Positions 1 through 5,026 of a stretch of DNA of 5,026 nucleotides are shown here, in pieces; positions within the stretch are counted from its first letter, which is position 1; each line of letters opens with the position of its first letter. The position numbers and the translations under genes are program-made. Source of the stretch: Octadecabacter sp. (GTDB taxonomy: Bacteria; Pseudomonadota; Alphaproteobacteria; Rhodobacterales; Rhodobacteraceae); assembly GCA_003533975.1 (NCBI GenBank), contig DQCL01000272.1:1-5026 (forward strand), given 5' to 3'. The notes under the pieces were generated by a model. It searched no databases and had not been told where the DNA came from. It worked only from the letters and a program-made list of their open reading frames with translations.

Positions 1-13
1 GGGTTGCCAGCCG

Positions 14-418
14 TTATTGTTGTAGGCTTTCCAAGAACATCACGATGTCGGCCACCGTGCGCGATGTCATCACCGGCTGACCGGTTTCCAATTTCAACGG
101 GGTGTCGTTGCCCTCAAAATAGTCGCCATACACCGGCATCGGTGATCCGTGGCTAACCAGCGGTTCGCGCCCGTCAATGCGCATGACCACGCGGGTTGTT
201 GGGAAGACCCCATCGTTGCGTGCGGTTAGCTCCGTCAGGTCTGGCGGTTGTAAGACCAGCGTTGCCGCCATCGGCCCGCCGCCGTGCAGATCAACGCCGT
301 GGCACGTCGCGCAATAGGTTTGGTAAATGCGCTGGCCTTCCATGATCGAAACGTCGGTGTCCTGCGCCGCAAGCGGTGTGGCAAAACCCAGTAGTGCGAT
401 TGCAAATGGCAGCTTCAT
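14..418 (-). CDS. Periplasmic single-haem c-type cytochrome (class I-like)
   Basis: A 134-residue protein with a cleavable signal peptide (residues 1 to about 19, ending PLAAQ), so it should be exported to the periplasm. The haem-attachment motif CATCH is at residues 36-40. The likely sixth haem ligand is Met94 in SPMPVYG, the usual Met-Pro context of class I cytochromes c. A conserved PPDLT stretch lies at 58-62. The expected role is one-electron transfer in the periplasm; the partner is not visible here. It is the second gene of a pair: its ATG is 9 nt after the stop of the preceding cytochrome, and its ribosome site (AGGAGG) overlaps that stop, which fixes the start. The two proteins share PPDLT, an FP pair, IDG, the MP ligand motif and a LES(L/I)Q ending, so they look like an old tandem duplication. 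The family call is strong; the pathway is unknown. Confidence 0.9.
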   Translation of the reverse strand: MKLPFAIALLGFATPLAAQDTDVSIMEGQRIYQTYCATCHGVDLHGGGPMAATLVLQPPDLTELTARNDGVFPTTRVVMRIDGREPLVSHGSPMPVYGDYFEGNDTPLKLETGQPVMTSRTVADIVMFLESLQQ

Positions 419-427
419 CCTCGCCTC

Positions 428-826
428 CTATTCCTGAATACTTTCCAACCATGACCCAAGCGCCAACAGGCGTGCCGGAATGGGCGTGCCCAAGCCAAAT
501 TCATCTTCAACAACCACGGTCGGCCCCATGTCGCCCGCGCCGAATTCCGGCATCGCAGCGCTGAAGTGGCTGCCCCGTTCAAACCCGTCGATCACGCCCA
601 GCACGTAATCACGCGGGAAATTGCCACCGTTGTCGGCGGCCAGCACGGTCAGGTCAGGGGGCATCGTAAACAGTTGTTCCCCTAAATCGCCCATGCCCTT
701 GGCATCCGCCCCGTGACAGGCCGCGCAGTTTTCTTGGAACAACACATTGCCTGCTTCAACGCTCACATCCAGTTCCTGTTCAACACAACCCGCCAATAGA
801 AGCGGTGTAATCCATAAGGCTTTCAT
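428..826 (-). CDS. Single-haem c-type cytochrome, predicted lipoprotein
   Basis: A 132-residue protein. Its N-terminus is a short lipoprotein signal with lipobox LAGC (residues 11-14), so Cys14 is probably lipidated and the mature protein membrane-anchored. The residue after it is Val, not the Asp that usually retains lipoproteins in the inner membrane. The haem motif CAACH is at 34-38 and the probable axial ligand is Met92 in AAMPEFG. PPDLT (56-60) and the C-terminal WLESIQE match the downstream cytochrome. The role is inferred as electron transfer at the periplasmic face of a membrane. The start is supported by a strong AGGAGGAA site (834-841) 7 nt upstream. An FNR-like box and a -10 element upstream indicate low-oxygen induction. 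Partner oxidase or reductase genes are not in view, so the specific pathway cannot be named. Confidence 0.88.
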   Translation of the reverse strand: MKALWITPLLLAGCVEQELDVSVEAGNVLFQENCAACHGADAKGMGDLGEQLFTMPPDLTVLAADNGGNFPRDYVLGVIDGFERGSHFSAAMPEFGAGDMGPTVVVEDEFGLGTPIPARLLALGSWLESIQE

Positions 827-851
827 CGTGGTGTTCCTCCTGTTTTACCTC

Positions 852-857
852 AGTATA
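852..857 (-). promoter_or_regulatory. Predicted -10 element of the cytochrome pair promoter
   Basis: On the minus strand this reads TATACT, five of six matches to TATAAT. It places a transcription start near 844-845, giving a leader of about 18 nt that just contains the AGGAGGAA ribosome site. The -35 position (about 875-880) reads AAAGCC, a poor match, as expected for a promoter that depends on an activator bound there. The assignment is by inspection only. Confidence 0.55.
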
Positions 858-878
858 GGCGGTTAAGGTTTCGCGGCT

Positions 879-892
879 TTGATCCAGATCAG
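879..892. promoter_or_regulatory. FNR/FnrL-type binding site upstream of the cytochrome pair
   Basis: The sequence TTGATCCAGATCAG matches the FNR consensus TTGAT-N4-ATCAA at every defined position except the last. Its inner TTGATC-N2-GATCA form fits the FnrL/DNR-type sites of Rhodobacterales. Its centre (885.5) lies 41.5 bp upstream of a start at 844, the standard class II activator position. FnrL is an oxygen-labile iron-sulfur regulator, so the downstream cytochromes are predicted to be induced at low oxygen. A nitric-oxide-responsive paralogue of the same family (DNR/NNR type) could use the same site. The site also sits about 109 bp upstream of the divergent protease gene, where an effect is less certain. 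Confidence 0.72.
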
Positions 893-896
893 CCAA

Positions 897-941
897 AAGT
901 GTACATACGCAATGTGTACAGGTTGTGTACGGGATGTGTAC
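897..941. repeat. Four direct copies of WWGTGTAC, probable operator array
   Basis: GTGTAC occurs at 899-904, 914-919, 925-930 and 936-941, each preceded by two A/T bases. Steps between copies are 15, 11 and 11 bp, so the last three lie on one face of the helix, as expected for cooperative binding of a regulator. A weaker CTGTAC occurs at 973-978. The array lies between the FNR-like box and the plus-strand lipoprotein gene, so it could control either direction. I do not recognise the cognate regulator. Units are too short and too few for CRISPR or a plasmid iteron origin. Confidence 0.5.
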
Positions 942-959
942 GTCATCTGCACCGTCCTC

Positions 960-988
960 TTGGCACGCCTCTCTGTACCGCATACCCT
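960..988 (+). promoter_or_regulatory. Possible promoter of the HEMTH lipoprotein gene
   Basis: TTGGCA at 960-965 matches five of six positions of the -35 consensus. A 17-bp spacer leads to TACCCT at 983-988, a weak -10 with three of six matches. Transcription would then start at about 994-995, at the ATG itself, which would make the mRNA leaderless; no purine-rich ribosome site precedes the ATG. The -10 is poor, so this is tentative. Confidence 0.3.
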
Positions 989-994
989 TTGGCC

Positions 995-1672
995 ATGCGT
1001 ATATTGATCGCCTTGTTGCTCCTCACTGCCTGTGGTCGCGGCATCACTGACAGCGAACGTACGCTTATGGGCGAAGTGATGGGCAGTAGCTTTAACGCGA
1101 ATGAAATCAGGATGTTAGAAGCAGGGTTTATCGGCATTCGAACGCGGACCTACCCTGTGCGCCCACAAGTCACTTGCCGAGAAAAGCTCGCACCGCCACC
1201 CGATGGCCCGACATTTCAAACCCGTACGGCCGGTGCGGTCGCTTGGCAGCACGTCTTAACCAATCCTGACTGGACGTTAACCAATTACGCTGAAGGCTAC
1301 CCCGAGCGCATTAACCTCGTCGCGGCGATGTATTTCGCACATGAAATGACCCACGTTTGGCAATGGCAAAATCGTGCCACCACAGGGTATTCCCCGTTTC
1401 GCGGCCTTGCAGAACACAAACCGGGTGTAGACCCGTATTTGTTTGATCCGACTAAGGAAATACGCTTTCTCGATATGGGATATGAGCAGCAGGCGTCTTT
1501 GGTAGAGGAATTTATTTGCTGCCGCACCCTCGCCCCAGACGCGGCACGCACCCAGCGCCTCTATGAGACCCTTTCGGCGGTCATGCCCGTGCAGCACCCA
1601 ACACAAACGCCGAGACCTGCGCAGGTGCTCGGCGTTCATGAAGATGTAGATTTGGTAGGAATTTGCGACTAG
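995..1672 (+). CDS. Predicted lipoprotein with HExxH zinc-protease motif (DUF4157/eCIS-core-like)
   Basis: A 225-residue protein beginning with a lipoprotein signal: hydrophobic residues 2-11, then LTAC with Cys13 as the likely lipidated residue. This signal is why I start at this ATG rather than at an in-frame GTG 96 nt upstream, whose extra residues look like translated regulatory DNA. The centre carries HEMTHVWQWQ (HEMTH at 116-120), an HExxH zinc site in the wording typical of the DUF4157 / eCIS-core family. About 45 residues later, GYEQQA (Glu164) could be the third zinc ligand, as in gluzincin-type peptidases. The domain is known both in effectors linked to contractile injection systems and in isolated proteins; no injection-system gene is in view. 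Substrate unknown. No ribosome site is evident. The gene diverges from the cytochrome pair and converges on a DUF3047-like gene, 36 nt apart. The family call rests on motifs only. Confidence 0.72.
   Translation: MRILIALLLLTACGRGITDSERTLMGEVMGSSFNANEIRMLEAGFIGIRTRTYPVRPQVTCREKLAPPPDGPTFQTRTAGAVAWQHVLTNPDWTLTNYAEGYPERINLVAAMYFAHEMTHVWQWQNRATTGYSPFRGLAEHKPGVDPYLFDPTKEIRFLDMGYEQQASLVEEFICCRTLAPDAARTQRLYETLSAVMPVQHPTQTPRPAQVLGVHEDVDLVGICD
1606..1636. terminator. Strong inverted repeat, possible terminator for the convergent gene
   Basis: Outer arms AACGCCGAG (1606-1614) and CTCGGCGTT (1628-1636) are perfectly complementary. Inside them is the 12-nt palindrome ACCTGCGCAGGT (1615-1626), with one unpaired G at 1627. 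The hairpin would have about 13 pairs around a GCGC loop. On the minus strand the right-hand arm runs into GTTTGTGTT, moderately T-rich, about 73 nt past the stop of the DUF3047-like gene. On the plus strand there is no T tract. It lies within codons 204-214 of the lipoprotein gene. The structure is plain; the terminator role is inferred. Confidence 0.45.
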
Positions 1673-1708
1673 GGGACGGCGCGTTATGATACCGTTCATT
1701 TTTGCCGA

Positions 1709-2350
1709 TTAATGTACAGCCAGATTAGAAACCGACGCGCGGATCGTTGAACTCGTGTCGTCACTGTCGCCAGAGACGGCGACCCCAACAAGCGCACCCG
1801 GTGTCCCACCAAAGGCTGCCGCAAAATCACTGGCGAGGTTCACGCGTTCAGAATTGCTGCCTGTTCCGGCAGAGCGAAGGATAACATTTGCACCCTGCCC
1901 CGGCGCATATGGCGACTGCTGGACAGAACCGCGCGAATGGTTACCGCCCCAAACATATTGCAGTATCCGCACATTCGGGTTGCTGTTTAGCTGTCGAATA
2001 TTGGCGCCCTCCATGTTGGCGGCGTCCGCTTCAGGCAGAAACACGAAATAAACTGAGATATTACGGTCATCCCCACCTTTTCGGCGTAGGTCCGTCGCTG
2101 GAACGGATTGATTAACCGACCAGTTCCATGACGCGGACCGCGCGCCCCAATCGCCGCGTCCAGTGCGCGTCCATGCTAGGGAAACCCCGCCATCAGATGC
2201 GATGCCCAGTGACCCACCATTGAAGGAATAGTCATTAGAATTAAACAGCTGCAAGCGTTGCTCGTTCCAGCTGCTTCCAAAAGAAATCGGACCAGCCGCA
2301 ACAGCAGACGCAGATAGAGCCAGAGGAAGGACAAGGGACAGAATACGCAT
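1709..2350 (-). CDS. Secreted DUF3047-like protein of unknown function
   Basis: A 213-residue protein with a classic signal peptide (MRILSL..., cleavage after SAVAA, residue 19), so exported to the periplasm or beyond. The body matches what I recall of the DUF3047 family: WNWSV (75-79) followed by DLRRKGGDD (87-95), YFVFLP (101-106), an ILQYVWG stretch (129-135), SPY (146-148), a central N-rich segment, and a C-terminal FGGTPGALVGVAVSGDSDDT region (180-199). Family members are of similar length and have no established activity. The start at 2350 is chosen because the signal peptide begins there and a GAAAGGTG site precedes it; a further in-frame ATG at 2407 would add 19 polar residues ahead of the signal. 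It runs the same way as the dehydrogenase gene 84 nt upstream, so it may be read from that operon or from its own promoter; I see no convincing promoter. Confidence 0.75.
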   Translation of the reverse strand: MRILSLVLPLALSASAVAAGPISFGSSWNEQRLQLFNSNDYSFNGGSLGIASDGGVSLAWTRTGRGDWGARSASWNWSVNQSVPATDLRRKGGDDRNISVYFVFLPEADAANMEGANIRQLNSNPNVRILQYVWGGNHSRGSVQQSPYAPGQGANVILRSAGTGSNSERVNLASDFAAAFGGTPGALVGVAVSGDSDDTSSTIRASVSNLAVH

Positions 2351-2355
2351 GACAA

Positions 2356-2363
2356 CACCTTTC
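2356..2363 (-). promoter_or_regulatory. Ribosome binding site deciding the DUF3047-like start
   Basis: The minus strand reads GAAAGGTG, ending 5 nt before the ATG at 2350. It favours this start over the in-frame ATG at 2407 and agrees with where the signal peptide begins. Confidence 0.55.
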
Positions 2364-2434
2364 AATTTGTTGATTGCACGTTGCCCTGAAGCCGCGGCAA
2401 ACCTCAACGAAAGGTTTTGTTTCTCACGCTTTTG

Positions 2435-3394
2435 TTAATCTGCCGCGAGGCCGCGTGATGCAGTCCAAAGCGCGTCCGGCACGTCAATTTCGCCCATCGG
2501 CTGACGGTCTTGGCCGGGGATACGTGCGCCGTCTTGTTCCGCGACAGCCTGTGCAACGCGCGCTAAACGTGCGCCAAAATCCGCGCCCGGTTCCATAAGA
2601 ATGTAAAACTGTCCAAGATCATGGGGTTTGCCATCTGGCAACTTCAACCCGCTGACATCCAACGAGTTAACCGAACCTGTCATCCCCGCGGCAAGGACTT
2701 CGGCCATCAGACCAAATCCCCAACCTTTGTACCCACCTGCGGACACGAGCGCGCCTTTCAACGCAGCTTCGGGGTTGGTGGTTGGTTCACCGTTCGCATC
2801 GACAGCCCAACCAAGGGGAATGTTTTCTCCTGCGGCCTTGGCCATCGTGATCTTGCCAAGGGCGACAGCCGAGGTTGAAAAGTCCCAGTGCATGCCGCCA
2901 TCAGGCAGCGACATGGAAATCGGGTTTGTACCGATGACCGCCTTGTTGCCATTTGGCGGTGCGACAACGGGCGACGCGTTTGTGAAACCAATCCCGACCA
3001 ACCCAGCTGCTGCAATTTGTTCCGTAAAAAAACCAAGGCTTGTGCAGGTATGGGCGTGTGCAACGGCAAGCGTTGCAACTCCATTTTCACGTGCAGCTTC
3101 AATAGCTTGTGGCAATCCGCGACTGAACGCCGGTTGCGCGAAACCAAACCGCGCATCGGCAATCACCTGCCCCGCCTTGGGCTGTGTCACAACGGGTTCT
3201 ACCTGCCCGTCAACGCGGCCGGACTTTAGCTGGGTGCAATAGCTTTCAAGGTAATACAGCCCGCAGATAACATTTCCAAATGCCTCTGCGCGGGCGACGG
3301 CGCGGGCCACTTCCCCTGCCTGCCACGCACCAGCCCCATGCGCAACCATCGCGGCTTTTGCCACATCTTCAATTTCGGAAACGAATACTTTCAT
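2435..3394 (-). CDS. Ldh2/AllD-family NAD(P)-dependent oxidoreductase (malate/lactate dehydrogenase-like)
   Basis: A 319-residue cytosolic protein, close to full length for the Ldh2/YiaK/AllD fold, which reduces 2-oxo acids or cyclic imines (or the reverse) with NAD(P)H. Family landmarks are the LKSGRVDG segment (56-63), a GFAQPAF stretch (84-90), [13 protein letters not shown] (137-149), GTNP (155-158), [12 protein letters not shown] (171-182), [16 protein letters not shown] (220-235) and RIPG near the C-terminus (291-294). The substrate cannot be assigned; malate, lactate, sulfolactate, ureidoglycolate and piperideine-2-carboxylate enzymes all belong here. Aligned by eye with the usual SHGxxR motif, this protein has ICGLYY (43-48), so the His and Arg positions become Cys44 and Tyr48. 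The second His motif reads HAHTCTS (113-119). Its ATG overlaps the lolD stop as ATGA, with AGCAGGA just upstream inside lolD, so translation is probably coupled to lolD. Confidence 0.85.
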   Translation of the reverse strand: MKVFVSEIEDVAKAAMVAHGAGAWQAGEVARAVARAEAFGNVICGLYYLESYCTQLKSGRVDGQVEPVVTQPKAGQVIADARFGFAQPAFSRGLPQAIEAARENGVATLAVAHAHTCTSLGFFTEQIAAAGLVGIGFTNASPVVAPPNGNKAVIGTNPISMSLPDGGMHWDFSTSAVALGKITMAKAAGENIPLGWAVDANGEPTTNPEAALKGALVSAGGYKGWGFGLMAEVLAAGMTGSVNSLDVSGLKLPDGKPHDLGQFYILMEPGADFGARLARVAQAVAEQDGARIPGQDRQPMGEIDVPDALWTASRGLAAD

Positions 3395-4068
3395 GCGATC
3401 AATCCTGCTTCTAGGCGCACGGTGCGGTCCATCCGCGAAGCCAATTCTAAATTATGTGTCGCGATCAGTGCGGACAGGCCAGACGAGCGAACCAATTCCA
3501 TCAAGGCATCAAAGACACGATCAGACGTGCCCGGGTCTAGGTTGCCCGTTGGTTCATCCGCGAGCAGTAACTTTGGCTTGTTTGCCAGAGCGCGACAAAA
3601 CGCGACCCGTTGCTGTTCCCCCCCAGACAGCGCGGCGGGGCGATGTTCGGCGCGGCCCTCAACGCCAACACGCGAAAGCAAATCTAACGCGTGTGCCTCA
3701 GCGTTCACTTGGGACACGCCGTTCGCCAACTGCGGCAAGACGATGTTTTCAAGCGCCGTAAATTCCGGCAACAAATGGTGGAACTGATAAATGAACCCCA
3801 CATCATTGCGCCGCACGGCTGTGCGTTTACGATCCCCCAGTTTGGTCAGGTCTTCGCCCGCAATCGCAACTGTTCCGGTGTCCGGCGTATCAAGCAAACC
3901 TGCAATGTGTAGGAGCGTGGATTTACCCGCACCAGACGGTGCGACCAAAGCCACAACTTCGCCCTTTTCGACCTGCAGGGACACACCATGCAGCACCTGC
4001 ACTTCGTTCGGTTTGCCGTGGTTATACGCCTTCTTCAGCCCGTCGAGTTTCAGGGTCACATCACTCAT
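3391..4068 (-). CDS. lolD: LolD, ATPase of the lipoprotein-releasing ABC transporter
   Basis: A 225-residue ABC ATPase of normal LolD length. It powers LolC/E-type permeases, which extract lipoproteins from the inner membrane and hand them to the chaperone LolA. Visible motifs in order: Walker [10 protein letters not shown] (43-51, with Ala where Gly is usual at the first position), Q-loop Gln95 within the LolD-typical [11 protein letters not shown] (93-103), signature LSGGEQQR (147-154), Walker B LLLADEP (167-173), D-loop GNLD (175-178), and switch His205 in ATHN. The [10 protein letters not shown] wording separates it from MacB- and FtsE-type relatives. The start overlaps the end of the permease gene by 8 nt, with GGAGG (4078-4082) as ribosome site. 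It is followed directly by the overlapping dehydrogenase gene. Confidence 0.95.
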   Translation of the reverse strand: MSDVTLKLDGLKKAYNHGKPNEVQVLHGVSLQVEKGEVVALVAPSGAGKSTLLHIAGLLDTPDTGTVAIAGEDLTKLGDRKRTAVRRNDVGFIYQFHHLLPEFTALENIVLPQLANGVSQVNAEAHALDLLSRVGVEGRAEHRPAALSGGEQQRVAFCRALANKPKLLLADEPTGNLDPGTSDRVFDALMELVRSSGLSALIATHNLELASRMDRTVRLEAGLIA

Positions 4069-5026
4069 ATCGCAGGGCCTCCACGGGGTTCATTCGTGCG
4101 GCGCGTCGGGCCGGAAAGATCGTCACAATCCAGCTAAGCGACAGCGACAAGACGACTGCCTTAAGCACATCGTCAAGCTCTAGCTTGGCAGGAATGTTGT
4201 AGATCCCGCGAATGGAAGGGTCCCAAACACCGCCGCCGGCCACGTAGTTCACGAACGCGAAAATCTGGTCAATGTAGATCGCAAACAAGCACCCTAGGAT
4301 CACCCCGAGCGACGTGCCAACCGTACCAAGGCCCGCGCCACAAATGAAGAAAATGCGCAAAACCGACCCTTCCGTCAGCCCCATCGTGCGCAAAATTCCA
4401 ATGTCGCGCCCTTTGTTTTTCACCAGCATAATCAAACCGCTAATGATGTTCATTGATGCGATTAGCACAAGGATCGCCATGATCACGAACATTACATTGT
4501 CCTCAACCGTCAGGGCACGCAGGTAAGCACCCTCATTGTCTTTCCAGCTGTAAAGAAAGGACTCTGGGCCAAGCTCACGGTAGAGCGGTTGTATCCATTC
4601 TTCGACGCGATCTGGGTCGGCGACATATATTTCAATCTCGTCGTGCACTCCGTCGCGGCTAAAGAAACTTTGCGCGGCCTCTAGTGGCAAATACACGCGA
4701 CTGACGTCCGTAATGTAGCGCCCTGTTTGAAATATATAGGCCACGTCGTAGGCCACACGGCGCGGGCTTCGACCAGCCGCAGTTTGCACGCCAGTCGCCG
4801 ACAACAGGTTGATCCGGTCCCCCACCTGCACCCCGAGTTTTCGGGCCACACCCGAGCCCAGCGCAATACCGGAACCGACATCATTTGCTCCAAAATCTTC
4901 AATCGAACCGGAACTGGATTGTGGGTTCAGCACCAGCGGAATGTCTTTCAAATCACTCTGCGTAATACCGTAAATCTGCACGAAGCTGCTGTTGTCCGCC
5001 TGCGACGCCAGCCCCTCACCGCGCAC
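4061..5026 (-). CDS. LolC/LolE-family lipoprotein-releasing permease (5' end outside the window)
   Basis: The last 321 residues of a roughly 420-residue permease. The reading frame is open to the window edge, and the first codon seen (GTG) is internal Val, not a start. The visible part starts within the large periplasmic (MacB-PCD-like) domain, with VRGEGL and a DLKDIP segment, and continues to about residue 172. It is followed by the FtsX domain with three membrane segments at about 177-201, 222-252 and 286-306. The cytoplasmic loop after the first of these reads [14 protein letters not shown] (203-216), the region that couples to the ATPase, and the protein ends [17 protein letters not shown], the usual LolC/E tail. 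With LolD it would release lipoproteins from the inner membrane. Many alphaproteobacteria have one hybrid permease in place of separate LolC and LolE, so I do not choose between symbols. Confidence 0.93.
   Translation of the reverse strand: MRGEGLASQADNSSFVQIYGITQSDLKDIPLVLNPQSSSGSIEDFGANDVGSGIALGSGVARKLGVQVGDRINLLSATGVQTAAGRSPRRVAYDVAYIFQTGRYITDVSRVYLPLEAAQSFFSRDGVHDEIEIYVADPDRVEEWIQPLYRELGPESFLYSWKDNEGAYLRALTVEDNVMFVIMAILVLIASMNIISGLIMLVKNKGRDIGILRTMGLTEGSVLRIFFICGAGLGTVGTSLGVILGCLFAIYIDQIFAFVNYVAGGGVWDPSIRGIYNIPAKLELDDVLKAVVLSLSLSWIVTIFPARRAARMNPVEALRYE

Noticed and set aside
880..907. RpoE/ChrR-type sigma promoter on the plus strand (TGATCC then TACATA)
   Set aside because: TGATCC is part of the symmetric FNR-like site, which explains both halves, and the would-be -10 is not a convincing match.
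897..941. PpsR/CrtJ site (TGT-N12-ACA)
   Set aside because: The TGT triplets I checked (from 900, 913 and 915) do not have ACA at the required distance; the pattern is a direct repeat, not a spaced palindrome.
897..978. CRISPR array or plasmid-type iteron origin
   Set aside because: Units are only 6-8 bp, with four copies and no constant spacers. There is no AT-rich melting region or replication gene nearby.
780..983. Small minus-strand reading frame across the divergent intergenic region
   Set aside because: It overlaps the start of the lipoprotein cytochrome in another frame, is Cys/Thr-rich because of the GTGTAC repeats, and shows no domain or ribosome site.
899..994. N-terminal extension of the HEMTH lipoprotein from an in-frame GTG at 899
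   Set aside because: The 32 extra residues are translated from the GTGTAC repeat array, have no ribosome site, and would bury the lipoprotein signal that begins at Met 995.
2399..2417. Hairpin between the dehydrogenase and the DUF3047-like gene as a terminator
   Set aside because: The AAACCT/AGGTTT stem is only 6 bp and AT-rich. On the minus strand it is followed by GCCGCGG rather than a T tract.
2628..3242. Long plus-strand open frame inside the dehydrogenase gene
   Set aside because: It is antisense to a well-supported gene and its translation has no recognisable domain; such shadow frames are common in GC-rich coding DNA.
3916..3942. Walker A of LolD starting with Ala instead of Gly
   Set aside because: The rest of the motif (PSGAGKST) and all other ABC motifs are intact, and this variant seems familiar from alphaproteobacterial LolD proteins, so it is not evidence of loss of function.

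Overview
The window looks like chromosomal DNA of an alphaproteobacterium of the Rhodobacterales (Roseobacter/Rhodobacter group). This is inferred from the lolC/E-lolD gene order, from protein wording typical of that group (LolD with [10 protein letters not shown], an Ldh2-family enzyme with [11 protein letters not shown]), from a moderate GC content, and from an FnrL-type regulatory site. It holds six genes; nothing in it looks like a phage, transposon, CRISPR array or RNA gene.

Right part (2435-5026, minus strand): a tightly packed operon read right to left. It starts with the C-terminal three quarters of a LolC/LolE-type permease (cut by the window edge), followed by lolD with an 8-nt overlap and then an Ldh2/AllD-family NAD(P)-dependent oxidoreductase whose ATG overlaps the lolD stop (ATGA). 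LolC/E and LolD extract lipoproteins from the inner membrane for outer-membrane delivery. The dehydrogenase is metabolic and has no obvious link to that job, but the overlaps imply shared transcription and translational coupling.

Middle (995-2350): two genes face each other tail to tail. On the plus strand is a small predicted lipoprotein with a HEMTH zinc-protease motif resembling the DUF4157 / eCIS-core metallopeptidase domain. On the minus strand is a secreted DUF3047-like protein. A strong 31-nt inverted repeat lies inside the 3' end of the protease gene and may end transcription of the opposing gene.

Left part (14-994): two tandem, related single-haem c-type cytochromes on the minus strand, the first a predicted lipoprotein and the second a soluble periplasmic protein. 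Upstream of them is a near-consensus FNR/FnrL box (TTGATCCAGATCAG), at the spacing expected for a class II activated promoter relative to a TATACT -10 element. This suggests the pair is induced when oxygen is low. Between that box and the divergent protease gene are four copies of WWGTGTAC, three of them on an exact 11-bp period, which look like an operator for an unidentified regulator.

Most of the window is ordinary housekeeping or respiratory sequence. The points most worth a second look are the divergent control region (841-994), the non-canonical active-site residues of the Ldh2-family enzyme, and the stand-alone HEMTH lipoprotein.
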